A model generated the notes under the pieces. The model saw nothing but the letters and a program-made list of their open reading frames with translations, had not been told where the DNA came from and ran no database searches. A stretch of DNA of 64,000 bases from Cornus controversa (lineage: Eukaryota; Streptophyta; Magnoliopsida; Cornales; Cornaceae), in NCBI GenBank assembly GCA_026545225.1, contig CM048845.1, positions 79,722,533 through 79,786,532 of the forward strand, in the 5' to 3' direction. The position numbers and the translations under genes were made by a program. Of this stretch, positions 20,968-30,924 are shown piece by piece (within the stretch, counting starts at the first letter, position 1; every line of letters begins with the position of its first letter).

Positions 20968-23900
20968 ATGTCGAAGGCTAGCTCTCATGATGTCTTCGAG
21001 GTTCCTCCTCCCGAAGAATGGAGGACAGCTCCCTTCTTCGGTCCTGATGACACTTTCTGGGATCAAACTCAGGATTTATCAGGCATAGACGAGCTGGTGG
21101 AGGAGCCAATGGCCATGGACTCGAGGCCTCCTGTGGTTGAGGGCCCTCGACTTCCTTCTGATTCTATTCTTCGCTTCAGAATTGAACGAGGAGATTTTCC
21201 TTACTCTTTCCTCTACCTTCCCATTCCCACCACTGCCTGCATTGGATGGGAAGAATGGACAGACTTCATTTTTTCTGTCCCTGCTTATAAAACGCGCTTG
21301 AAGGACGCGGGGATCCTCGAAGCTATCCAAAGTACTCGAAGCCTTACAATAAACCGAGATATCGCGGGGCTGCAGGTGCTCCTTTCGAGGTGGAGCACTC
21401 ATTCTCATACTTTTGTCACTTCTTGGGGTGAGTTCACTCCAACACTGGAAGATGTCAACGTTCTCACACGACTTAATATTTTTGGTACAACTGATCCCTC
21501 CACATGGACACTTTGTGGGGTCGAGGAGCGACGGGTGGTAGCTCTTCGAGCAGAAATTCAGGCTGCCTCGAAGTTGGCCACTCGTTTTAACAAGAAGAAC
21601 GAGGTGGTGCATGAGTCCCCTCCTGAAACTGGGGGGAAATGTACCTGGGTTTCCCTCCTCCGCCATTTTTATAGTGATTTCTCCCACAATGACACAAGCA
21701 AGTGGGTGGCAGGCCCTCAGAGCGAGAGCCCTCTACGTTTGGCGGCCTATATCTTGTCCTGGTTGTCTCGTTCAATCTTCCCGGGACCTCCCGAGGACAC
21801 TCCGAGCCCTGACCTAGTGCCACTCGCAGTCAAATTAGCCAGAGGGGTGCATATTCCCTTAGCCCCTCTTTTCTTGGGCACTCTGTATCATGCCTTAGAC
21901 AACTTCCATACCTGCTATGAGCAATGCATGGGTCGCCTCCATGTAGCTTGGTTTGGCTCGGCCACTTTCCTTCAGATGTTCATGTACGAACACTTTCCTT
22001 CTTACGCTCCTCGTATGAATTCCGGGAGTGGCGGACACCGCTCGGCCAGATGGAACAGGGTGGCAGCTCCTCGCAAGAAATTTGCGCATTTTATTGACAA
22101 AGAGCAGCACTTCAGAGCTCGATCGTTCATGGGGCCGCCTCCCCCATTTTACAGCCTGACCGTGGGCCAAGTTTTCAAAGGAGACGACCTCTATTCCAAC
22201 GGGGCTCTTACTAACTTGGCATTTATCACTCCAGGGTACCTTCCTGGCTTTGCTTCTCCTGCCACCACTGTTAGCAAAATTTATCGACCAGACAGAGTGG
22301 CTCGTCAATTTGGCTATGACCAAACTATACCCAGGGGCCATGATGAGCTCGAAGTTCAAAACTTCTCTTCTGCTCTAGCTCGTTTCTTTGTAGACCAAGT
22401 TGAGCTCCTGGTTGTGAACAGAACGGAGCTCGTGGTGCCCTCGTGCACGAGAAAAGGACGGTGGGTGAGGGGCTCGAAGGCGTATTGGCGAGGCGTACTT
22501 GACAGATTTCAAGCCTTCGTCCTAAGTGGAGTTCCTCGCCACCCTATTCCATCTCTACAGAAGAGCTCCATTTTTCGCAATAGGGCTGACCCACCTTCTC
22601 GAGGGTTCTTGTGCACCACTCCAGGACTTCTGGCCCTGAATCATACTCCATCTCAACCCCTTACAAGCATAGGTGCTACGTCAGGCGTGGTAACTCTTCA
22701 GGGTACAGTGCCCTCCAGAGTTCCCACAGCTTCTCGAGGTGCTGGTAAAGGCAAGCGCCGAGCTGAGGCCAACGTGTCCTCTTTTGTCCCTGCCTCTGAT
22801 TCCTCGAAAAGAGCAAAGGTAAACAACCCATAACCAAAATGCATCTACTTGATTTTGGTCTCAAATAGCGTTATAGATCTAACTATTGTTTTAGTTTGCA
22901 CAGACAGTTGCCACCTCGGCAAACCCTCTAGATTCTCCTCCTCCTGTCCCCCAAATACCCGAGGCTACTGCAGGGGCTCAAACATTACCTATCTCGAGCG
23001 CCCCTCTTGATGGCGGCTTAGGAGTTCCCCAGGATGACCTCGATCTGGTGGGGACATTGCCCAGTTCTTCAAGCCAAAACCTGAGAGGGCTGTTGGATGA
23101 GCTCGCCCCTCTTACAAGCGCGGAGGCGCTTCTCAGTCTTCACAGACAGGGAAGGGGGAAGGAATTCATTCGTATACCGACATCTCTTCAAGATGAACTT
23201 GATAGCGAGGATAGTCTCTCACCGCTAAGTATAGGCGCTGGTAAACAGAATGATACTCCTGTCTTTTCCCATTCATAAAATGTATCAAATCATTTCCCTA
23301 AAATTTCTTCCTTGGTTGATTTCAGTTGACAAAGATGTCCCCTTCGAGGGCCTTATCAGAGAGTCGCAGGCATTCCAGGAGGTTTTAAACCGAACTGGTA
23401 ACGTCGAGGAAGGAGCCGTCGAGCCTATGCCTCAAAGTCAGGCTGTCGAGGAGCCCCCTAGTCATGGCCGAGCTGCTGAGGAAGATGCGGAGGGCTCCTT
23501 CCAATCCCTGGAATCAAACTCTGGGGATGAAATCAGTGAACAAGTGGGGCAGAGCCCAAGTGTTGAGGTCATTGCTTCTTGCCCAAAGGCCACTGTGGAG
23601 CCTCCTAGTTGTGACCCCTTGGCGAGCCCTCTAGCTTCCCCTACAGCTCCGAGCACTGACGCCGCAATTTCTTCTACACCAGCAATTCCTCAAAGGCGTA
23701 TCGTGCTCCTCAGACCATCTGGGCAGTTGACATTTTCTGCTCCTCTAACCTTTGGCACCACCACCACTCCTCGGCCTCTTGGAGGGTTGATGAGTCCTAG
23801 GCTGGGACGGAACGTAGGCCCTCGCCCAGCTGGGGCTAGCTCGGAGCCCAGACCCCCTCCTGAACCTGAAATGACTCCGGCCTCAGCTCTGGTCACCATC

Positions 23901-24470
23901 GCCTTACCTGAAGGCAATCTTTTTGGAAACCTACCAAGTGTTGGAAGCCCTTTAGAGCCATGGGGGGGCGCTCTCGTCACACCTTCTCGCGCCCAACTCC
24001 TTACTCAACTGAAGGCTGACCATCCAGACACCTTCGAAGACCTGGACTCCGATGCAGAATTCTTAGTCTTCGTATACAACAAGCTGTGCCGAGGAGTCCT
24101 CCTTCTCCGACAGGCGTCGACCAAACAACTCGATGCCTCAGATTTTGACCAACTTGACGGTATTGTTCGAGTTCTTGAACGAGCTCAAGTAAAAATAGAA
24201 TGGTTGAAACAGGTGCTCGAACGGGTGAGGAGGTACGAGCAGAGAGAGGTTGAACTGAGGCACCTCCGAGGCCTTCGTGATCAACTCGGCGACCGGGAAG
24301 CCCTTTTTCGAGTCAAAGAACTGAAGTTGAAAGAGCTTGAGTTAGGGGTTCAACACTACAAAGCTGAGCTCGAGAAAGACCAAGCTGGCATCCAGCAGTT
24401 GAAGCTCGACATTGATGCCGTGATGACCAGAATGGGGCCTGCCGAGATGTCTCCTACTGACCTTCCTTAG
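20968..24470 (+). CDS. Antisense three-exon gene in the Tat gypsy (plant-mobile-domain-like, coiled-coil C-terminus)
   Basis: Exons 20968-22818, 22904-23240 and 23326-24470 join in frame to about 1,110 codons. Introns are 22819-22903 and 23241-23325, both 85 bp, with GTAAAC donors and TTTGCACAG and TTGATTTCAG acceptors; without splicing the first frame stops at 22833. Residues about 60-480 resemble the plant mobile domain (aminotransferase-like): SILRFRIERGDFP, then LLSRWSTHSHTFVTSWGEFT and LEDVNVLTRLNIFG. The middle is Pro/Ser-rich and low-complexity; the last 110 or so residues form a coiled coil (LERVRRYEQREVELRHLRGL). Extra antisense ORFs at this place are known in Tat-lineage elements. 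Its function is unknown; a role in chromatin or silencing control is only a guess. Confidence 0.82.
22819..22903 (+). other. Intron 1 of the antisense gene
   Basis: 85 bp, GTAAAC...TTTGCACAG, phase 0. It contains the stop that would end an unspliced frame. Confidence 0.75.
23241..23325 (+). other. Intron 2 of the antisense gene
   Basis: 85 bp, GTAAAC...TTGATTTCAG, phase 1; the split codon becomes GTT (Val). Confidence 0.75.
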
Positions 24471-24780
24471 TCTAATGTACACCCCCCCTTTTTTTTTTTT
24501 CTTTTTTTTTTTTTCGAGCAATGCTTGCTCTTTTGCATACAAACCTTTGATTTGCAATACAAAAAGATTTCCTTTTACTATTTGTGCACATCCATATTGC
24601 TTTCAGTACACGAACCTATTTATGCAACATTCGCTATTCAACTCATGAGCTCAAAGCACAAACATTGCACTATCATTGGAAGGTCCAAAAGTTTACATAA
24701 CTTCTATTTTAAAACTCAAAATTCCAACACCAAAAGGAACTAATGCACTACATAGATCAAGCCAAGGCAACTTTATCATT
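24471..24780. other. Convergent 3' region between the antisense gene and pol
   Basis: 310 bp between the two facing stop codons. A C8 run and T-rich runs at about 24483-24514 and AT-rich sequence with AATACAAA words that could serve 3' end formation. No gene. Confidence 0.5.
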
Positions 24781-27700
24781 CTAACTAAAATACGCCTTAA
24801 GCCACTTGACATTTAACATAGTTGTTACCATTTCAGCTCCTAGCTCGCCTATTTTGTAATATCCAGCTTCGAACGATTGCTTGACTTCATAAGGTCCTTC
24901 CCATTTAGGTGTAAACTTCGGAGCCGCGAGACCTCTCATTACATGAGGGGAGGCTTTTAAAACGAGATCACCTTCTCGAAAACTTTGAGGTCTTACCAAG
25001 GCGTTGTAAGCTCGAGCTACCCTTGCTTGATATACCTTCGTGTGCTCACTAGCTCGCTCTCTACGCTCGTCCAATACTTCGAGCTCTGCTTCGCGCTCTA
25101 ACTGACTTCGCTCAGCGAGACTCGCTGAGGGGACAGCAAGCTCGGCTGGCAATACGGCCTCGGTCCCATATACCAGTGAGAACGGTGAAGCGAGTGTAGA
25201 GCGCTTGGACGAACTCCGATATGCCCATAAGGCGAGGATGAGGTGGTCGGCCCATTTGTGTTGGAAATCCTCCAAAGTCCGACTGAGGATTCGAAGGAGG
25301 GTCTTGTTAGTAGCCTCAGCCTGGCCATTTCCCTGGGGATAGTAAGGGGTAGATCGATGATGAAGAATGTCATATTGGTCCATCAAACGCCCAACTTGAT
25401 TATTGACGAAAGACGTCCCATTATCGCTCAAAATGACTTTCGGAATCCCAAAACGACAGACAATGTACTCTTTTATAAAATTTGCGATAGCAGGTCCTGT
25501 CGCCTTCTTTAAAGGTATCGCTTCCACCCACTTTGTATACATTTCAGTTGCGGTGAGGATCCACATATTCCCCTTTGACTTGGGTGAAATTGGTCCAATC
25601 AAATCCATACCCCAAGTATGAAATGGCCATGGGGTTAAAATCGGATGAAGCTCTGTAGCCGGAGCGTGGATTCGATGATCATGGATTTGACATGAACGAC
25701 ATCGCTTGGTATGCTCCTTGCAGTCCTTCTCCATGGTGGGCCAGTAATATCCCAACCTTATGAGATGCGTATAGAGCTTCACACCTCCTTGATGCTCCGC
25801 GTTATGCAACTCTTCCATGACGTGCTGGGCATCAGTCTTGCCGAGACATCGAAGGAGTCTTTCGCCAAATCCTCTTCTAAAGAGTTGGCCATCGATCAAC
25901 TCGAATCGTTTAACCCTCCTTTTTATCTTTAAAGCATCGACACGATCCAGAGGCAGCGATCCCGTCTGAAAGAAAACAAAGAACGGAGCTCGCCAATCCT
26001 GGTGCTCCAAAGTCACGAAACATTCAAGCTTATCTCGCGCCTCTGCGCAGTCTAAGCAAGTCTCCTGCTTAGCCTTGGCCTCCTCGGCCATTGATGGCCA
26101 ATAATAGCCCCGTCTCTGAAGCCGCCTATAAAGACTTATTTCCATTGCCCCACAAGAATGCTCATGAACCAGGTCTAGGATAGAACGACCCTCCATCTCA
26201 CCGACGCATTTCATGAGCAGCCCTCCCGGGGCTCGGTAGTAAAGGATTCTTTGGTAGATCAGGAAGTCTTTGAGAGCTGAGAGAGGGATTCCTGATGGGC
26301 TTCCTCCAAGCTGTGCCTCGATAGGAGCTCGCCAATCGGACTCCTCGAGGTCCCTTTCCTCGCTACTTTGACACGGAGAGGTCTTCTTTTGAATTTGTAT
26401 CGAAACGACCTCGCTTGGAATTTCCATCTTGGATGCCAAAGTTGCCAATGCGTCAGCATGTCGATTATTAGAACGAGGCGCGTACTCCACTAACAGCTCC
26501 TCGAAACTCCGGCTCAATGTCTGAAGTATGCCTCTATAAGCCGCCAATGATGGCTCTCGCACAGCGTACTCCCCGTTAGTTTGCTTTATCACCAATTTTG
26601 AGTCCCCTTTGACTCGTAACCTTCTGATACCGTGCTCTCGCGCAGCCAAGAGACCAAGGATGAAAGCTTCGTATTCTGCCTCATTGTTTGTGCACGCAAA
26701 GTCGAGTTTGTATGAAAAACTTTTCTTTTCACCGGCCTCAGACGTCAGGACCACTCCGGCTCCTCCTCCACTGGAGGTCGAGGACCCGTCGGAAGCTAAG
26801 GTCCATTCCTCCTCAACTTTAGCCAAACATGAACAATTCAGCTCCTCGCCTGGCAGATCATCATCCAGTGGCCCGAGCTCCTCCGAAGGAAATTGAGCAA
26901 TGAGGTCCGCCAGAGCTTTGCTCAATATGGCCTTAGGAGTGAGGCATTTGATTTCAAACTCAGCTAGCAAGAGGAGCCATCGCGCCATGCGACCTGACAG
27001 GATGGGCCGGGACAACATGTATCTCAAAGGATTGCATTTTGTCATGAGCTCGACCGTATGCGACAAAAAATAATGCCGAAGCTTTCTGGCTGCGAAAATG
27101 AGAGATAAACAATGTCTTTCAATGGGCGAGTACCTTGTCTCAGCATCCTTTACAATTCTACTGATGTAGTAAACTGGGCATTCTTGACCTCTGAATTCTT
27201 GGGCTAACAACGCACCGATCGATCTCGAAGTAGAGGTTAAGTAGAGCTTCAGAGCCACCCCCGCCTTAGGAGCAATCATGGTATTTGGCGAAGAGATAGC
27301 GATCTTCACTCGCTCAAATGCCTTTTCATGCTCTGGGAGCCAACGAAAACGCCCTTTTCCCTTCATTAACGAGCCAAACGCATGAGACATCTCTGCCAAG
27401 GCGGGAATAAAACGCCGAAGATAGGAAACTTTCCCGATAAAGCTCTTTAACTGCTTTAAGGTCTGAGGATGAGGCATATCTATGACGGACCTTGCTTTCG
27501 TACGATCAACGTCGATTCCCCTCTCGTGCACAACGAATCCTAAGAATTTTCCCGCGCTTACTCCAAAAGCACATTTAAAAGGGTTCATCCGTAAATTATA
27601 AGCCCGACATCGGCAGAAGACGCGCTCCAAATCGACGAGGTGTGCATCTCGATGATGTGATTTAACCACTAAGTCGTCAATGTAATCTTCCACACTTTGA

Positions 27701-28434
27701 TGAAGCATATCATGGAAGATAGCTGTCATAGCTCGCTGGTATGTGGCACCTGCATTCTTCAAACCAAATGGCATTACTGTAAAATAAAAGTTGCCCAACG
27801 GAGTCCGAAACGCTGTCTTCTCCGCATCTTCTTGAGCCATCCTAATTTGGTTATACCCGCTGTACCCATCCATAAACGAAAACATATTAAGACCCGCCGC
27901 GGAGTCTATCATAGTGTCAATGTTCGGTAATGGGAAATCGTCTTTTGGGCATGCGGCATTCAAATCTCGAAAGTCTACACATACTCGAATCGTACCATTC
28001 TTTTTCTTCACCGGTACAACGTTGGCGAGCCAAGTAGGATGTAAAATGGGCTTGATAAACCCTGCGGCCAGGAGCTTCTGCACCTCCTCCTTGATTTGGA
28101 GCTCCAACTCTGGCCTGAAATTCCTCGAAAATTGTTTAATCGGTGTGGCACCGTGCCGGACGTTGAGATGATGAGAGACCAACCGAGGGTCTAATCCTGG
28201 CATTTCTTCGTATGTCCAGGCAAAAACAGCTCTATACTTCTTGAGTAATAACACCAGCAAGTCTCGCGTCTCTTTCTTCAAGTGTTTACACACATACGTA
28301 ATCCGCGGGACTCCATCATCAGCCAGGTCAACTTCCTCGAGCTCTGACGCACCATGAAGCTCTTGTGTCGCCCAGCTTTCGTTAGCCTCGAAGGGATCAG
28401 ATATTCCGGGGAGGAATTCGGACCCCTCGCACCG
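24781..28434 (-). CDS. Pol of the Tat gypsy: RT, two RNases H, integrase
   Basis: Open from the codon after the gag TGA (28434) to a stop at 24781. The first AUG-independent candidate start is GTG at 28293, so readthrough is the simpler reading. Positions are counted from that GTG: reverse transcriptase with FPLPNIDTMID near 118 and catalytic YIDD near 190; a first RNase H lacking its expected first Asp (LYLTSTSRSIGALLAQE); a second, complete RNase H from about 505 (ASDGSS, NNEAEYEA, VKGDSKLV, HADALATLA); a first H2C2-like module (HEHSCGAM...CLDC); a second (HNAEHQGG...CRSC); and the integrase core with DDE in GMDLIG, SDNGTSF and QAEATNKT, then GKWEGPYEV-type tail (FTPKWEGPYEVKQS). The second RNase H identifies the Tat lineage. 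Confidence 0.92.
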   Translation of the reverse strand, partial: RCEGSEFLPGISDPFEANESWATQELHGASELEEVDLADDGVPRITYVCKHLKKETRDLLVLLLKKYRAVFAWTYEEMPGLDPRLVSHHLNVRHGATPIKQFSRNFRPELELQIKEEVQKLLAAGFIKPILHPTWLANVVPVKKKNGTIRVCVDFRDLNAACPKDDFPLPNIDTMIDSAAGLNMFSFMDGYSGYNQIRMAQEDAEKTAFRTPLGNFYFTVMPFGLKNAGATYQRAMTAIFHDMLHQSVEDYIDDLVVKSHHRDAHLVDLERVFCRCRAYNLRMNPFKCAFGVSAGKFLGFVVHERGIDVDRTKARSVIDMPHPQTLKQLKSFIGKVSYLRRFIPALAEMSHAFGSLMKGKGRFRWLPEHEKAFERVKIAISSPNTMIAPKAGVALKLYLTSTSRSIGALLAQEFRGQECPVYYISRIVKDAETRYSPIERHCLSLIFAARKLRHYFLSHTVELMTKCNPLRYMLSRPILSGRMARWLLLLAEFEIKCLTPKAILSKALADLIAQFPSEELGPLDDDLPGEELNCSCLAKVEEEWTLASDGSSTSSGGGAGVVLTSEAGEKKSFSYKLDFACTNNEAEYEAFILGLLAAREHGIRRLRVKGDSKLVIKQTNGEYAVREPSLAAYRGILQTLSRSFEELLVEYAPRSNNRHADALATLASKMEIPSEVVSIQIQKKTSPCQSSEERDLEESDWRAPIEAQLGGSPSGIPLSALKDFLIYQRILYYRAPGGLLMKCVGEMEGRSILDLVHEHSCGAMEISLYRRLQRRGYYWPSMAEEAKAKQETCLDCAEARDKLECFVTLEHQDWRAPFFVFFQTGSLPLDRVDALKIKRRVKRFELIDGQLFRRGFGERLLRCLGKTDAQHVMEELHNAEHQGGVKLYTHLIRLGYYWPTMEKDCKEHTKRCRSCQIHDHRIHAPATELHPILTPWPFHTWGMDLIGPISPKSKGNMWILTATEMYTKWVEAIPLKKATGPAIANFIKEYIVCRFGIPKVILSDNGTSFVNNQVGRLMDQYDILHHRSTPYYPQGNGQAEATNKTLLRILSRTLEDFQHKWADHLILALWAYRSSSKRSTLASPFSLVYGTEAVLPAELAVPSASLAERSQLEREAELEVLDERRERASEHTKVYQARVARAYNALVRPQSFREGDLVLKASPHVMRGLAAPKFTPKWEGPYEVKQSFEAGYYKIGELGAEMVTTMLNVKWLKAYFS

Positions 28435-28437
28435 TCA
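28432..28437 (-). promoter_or_regulatory. UGA-CGG junction between gag-protease and pol (candidate readthrough site)
   Basis: In element sense the codons run CGT TCG TGA CGG TGC. The frame is open on both sides, 817 codons before and about 1,217 after. CGG 3' of UGA is a known leaky context in plant RNA virus genes, usually with an RNA structure about 8 bases downstream; here GGGG (28426-28423) could pair with CCCC (28411-28408). A point mutation or an Ogre-like spliced intron are alternatives. Confidence 0.55.
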
Positions 28438-30888
28438 CGAACGATACGCCACTCTTCCATCCGGGAGGAAGTAACGTTTGACGGTGTATGCTGTTTTACG
28501 TGGGGGTATCGTGAGCTTTGCCGCAGCCTGCTGGGGTTCGAACTTGTCAGGGTTCGACTTCGTTTTCTTCGCGCTTCGCTTGGGCTCGGGCTGCAAATCC
28601 TTCCACTTGGGTAGCGGAGTAGCGCGAAATTTCGTGGGTATACCATCGTCTTCGTCGAGCTCTTGGAAGAATTTGGCTTCGGCCATGTGCACCTCACCAG
28701 CCAAAAAGGGTCGGTCCGAGCACGGGACCGTAACACTTTTCCCTTTTAGTGTCCCTTTCATGCACTGATGATATGACGACGGGACCACCCCGAATTCGTG
28801 CATCCACCCTCGCCCGATCAACAGATGGTACGAAGTCTCCGCATCTATAACATGAAATTTGGTAAGAGCTGAGAATTTGCCAATCTTGAGTTGGGTCACC
28901 ACGTAGCCCTCGGTTCTCAACGAGCTGCTCGTAAATCCCATGATTTCAATGGGTTTTTGTACCAGGCGATCTTTTCGCAAACCAACTCTTTCAAAAACGG
29001 ACAAAGGCATGACATTCAACGATGAGCCGTTATCCATGAAAGCTCTCTTCAACTCAACCCCGTTAAGAACAGCAGGAACGTACAACGGCCGATTGTGTGG
29101 TACTTGGACCTGTTTGTCTGACTCCGTGAATGTAACTGCCCCTTTTGTTTCGAGCTGTTCAAGTACCTCACATACCGAAGGTGTTTCTCGCACTAGCTCG
29201 CCCATAACCCGCACGAGGACCCTCGCCACTTCTCTCTGAGCGATACATGACAGTCCGAGCTGGTCCAGTACTACCCTGATGCGCGGTTCCTCTAATAAAT
29301 TAAAGGCCCGGCTATACTCCTCATCCACCAGCGCTACCGCCAACGCCTGGGGGTCAAGTCCTTCATCTTCTTCGTGTGATACCAACATTGCCGTTACATT
29401 CTGCTCATGAGTGGGGTATGGGTTACTCCTGATATCGGGTGGATCCAGAGTTAGCTCTTTTCTGGCGATCCGCTGCTGAAACATGTTCCTTAGGGCCCAA
29501 CAATCGTACGTCGGGTGGCGACAATGGCGATGATACATGCAGAAGCGCGGATGGCGCTCTTGTTCGGGTGTGGGTAGGACCTCCACCTCAGGAAGTGTAA
29601 TCGACCCATCAGTTATCCATTGGTTAACAATCGCCACTACCTGCTCGGGGGGGCAAGGAAAAGGCGGTGGCAAGGAATCTGGATGTCGAGGCGCTCGTCC
29701 CCTTGTTGCTCTTTTAGGGCTACGCTCCTCGGCGACTAAAACCACAGGCCTTCGCCTCCCTCGATTTTCCTCTGCTATCAAGTTTCCGGCGGCAGCAGTT
29801 ACATCTTTTGCCAGATTCCTGGCCGCCGTGATCAGTTCGGCGAACGAGTGCAGTTTGAGATTCACCAAATGAATTCGGTAATCTCTTTGCATCCCCTGGA
29901 CGCAAATTTTAGCCAACTCTTCTTCATTGGTATTTTCATAACATTCCATAGCTTGATTATGGAAGCGTCGAACATAATCGGACAGAGCCTCCTGCTGCCC
30001 CTGGACCTCCTTTATCAATGAAAGAGTAGTAATCTTTTCCTCTGCCTGGAAGAACTTGGCGTGGAAGCGTGCAACCAGTTGTCCCCAAGTAACAATAGAG
30101 CCTGGCTCTAAATTAACATACCACTTATAAGCTCTGTCCGTCAGAGTTTTAGAGAACTCCCGCAGACGAAGATTATGATCGTGGGCGTGTCTCCCCAGAG
30201 ATTCGATGAATCTTACCACGTGCTCACGCGGATTTCCTTTTCTTCCATCAAATTTCAGAAATTTGGGTTGCAAATAGCCTTCAGGATAAGGGAGGGCAGC
30301 TACAGCTCGGGAATACGGTGGCTCGGCCTCTATATCCAAAACTTGACTATTCCGCTCTGCACTCAGAAGAGCTCGAACCTCTGCTATCGTGGCATAGGGT
30401 GCTATTAGGGGGTCCGGCTCGACCCTGGCGGCGGGGCATGTCACTCTGCGGGTTTGCTCATACGGATGCTCCACGTTCTGGGGAGTAGTAAACAAAGCTC
30501 GTCGCACCGGACCGCGGCGCGGAGCCGGGACTCTTTGGGAGCCGCGAAATGATGATTCGGGCATCACGATTCTGGAACGCCTCGGAGAGTCTGCATAGGC
30601 GAATGCTCGCGTCGGCGTGACCACTTCTCGCTCGTCATCAACCCGTTGCCTATTGACCGCCATACTATGAAGGGCAGTCATAATCTGGGCTTGATTTTGC
30701 TCGAGCTGATCCATACGGTAGGATAACTCGGCACTTCCTCCTTGAGACGATCGTGATGTGGAACGAGCCCGAGACACAGAGCGGGCTTCATGCTCTGGCA
30801 CAAGCGGTATGTTGCTCGCGCTCTGTTCCGGGGGGACCTCGCGGTCAACGGGTTGTGCTTGGCTCGCTGGCCGGTTTTGCAAACTCAT
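28435..30888 (-). CDS. Gag-protease of the Tat gypsy element
   Basis: 817 codons from an ATG 36 bp inside the LTR to a TGA at 28435-28437. The Ser/Arg-rich N-terminus with a short coiled region (MDQLEQNQAQIMTALH) is followed by the Retrotrans_gag capsid-type domain around residues 205-345 (YLQPKFLKFDGRKGNP, then the FxAEEKITTLSLIKEVQGQ block). A Cys/His knuckle-like CMYHRHCRHPTYDC lies near residue 460, and a retropepsin-type aspartic protease has its active site at AFMDNGSSLNVMP near residue 625 (DNGS in place of the commoner DTGS) and a downstream flap/LLIGRGWMH block. Gag coats the RNA and the protease matures the polyprotein. Next in the same frame comes pol, after one stop codon. The frame is intact, in keeping with the youth of the copy. 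Confidence 0.9.
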   Translation of the reverse strand: MSLQNRPASQAQPVDREVPPEQSASNIPLVPEHEARSVSRARSTSRSSQGGSAELSYRMDQLEQNQAQIMTALHSMAVNRQRVDDEREVVTPTRAFAYADSPRRSRIVMPESSFRGSQRVPAPRRGPVRRALFTTPQNVEHPYEQTRRVTCPAARVEPDPLIAPYATIAEVRALLSAERNSQVLDIEAEPPYSRAVAALPYPEGYLQPKFLKFDGRKGNPREHVVRFIESLGRHAHDHNLRLREFSKTLTDRAYKWYVNLEPGSIVTWGQLVARFHAKFFQAEEKITTLSLIKEVQGQQEALSDYVRRFHNQAMECYENTNEEELAKICVQGMQRDYRIHLVNLKLHSFAELITAARNLAKDVTAAAGNLIAEENRGRRRPVVLVAEERSPKRATRGRAPRHPDSLPPPFPCPPEQVVAIVNQWITDGSITLPEVEVLPTPEQERHPRFCMYHRHCRHPTYDCWALRNMFQQRIARKELTLDPPDIRSNPYPTHEQNVTAMLVSHEEDEGLDPQALAVALVDEEYSRAFNLLEEPRIRVVLDQLGLSCIAQREVARVLVRVMGELVRETPSVCEVLEQLETKGAVTFTESDKQVQVPHNRPLYVPAVLNGVELKRAFMDNGSSLNVMPLSVFERVGLRKDRLVQKPIEIMGFTSSSLRTEGYVVTQLKIGKFSALTKFHVIDAETSYHLLIGRGWMHEFGVVPSSYHQCMKGTLKGKSVTVPCSDRPFLAGEVHMAEAKFFQELDEDDGIPTKFRATPLPKWKDLQPEPKRSAKKTKSNPDKFEPQQAAAKLTIPPRKTAYTVKRYFLPDGRVAYRS

Positions 30889-30904
30889 AGTGGCAAAGCT
30901 TGCT

Positions 30905-30923
30905 TCCCCAGTGGAGTCGCCAA
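30905..30923 (-). other. Primer binding site of the Tat gypsy
   Basis: TTGGCGACTCCACTGGGGA, one base inside the 5' LTR in element sense. It begins with TGG (complement of a tRNA CCA end). I do not name the tRNA with certainty. Confidence 0.8.
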
Positions 30924-30924
30924 T

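Noticed and set aside
21079..21687. Minus-strand frame of 202 codons inside exon 1 of the antisense gene
   Set aside because: Shadow of the plus-strand coding exon; no domain.
25700..26300. Duplicated zinc-binding module of pol as a novelty
   Set aside because: A duplicated H2C2-type module before integrase is familiar from plant Tat-lineage polyproteins.
24781..28293. Separate translation of pol from GTG at 28293
   Set aside because: The frame is already open back to the gag TGA, and no AUG or leader signals a separate start.
28278..28736. Minus-strand frame of 152 codons overlapping the gag/pol junction
   Set aside because: It is out of frame with both gag and pol and has no domain. Because gag and pol share a frame, no frameshift product is needed.
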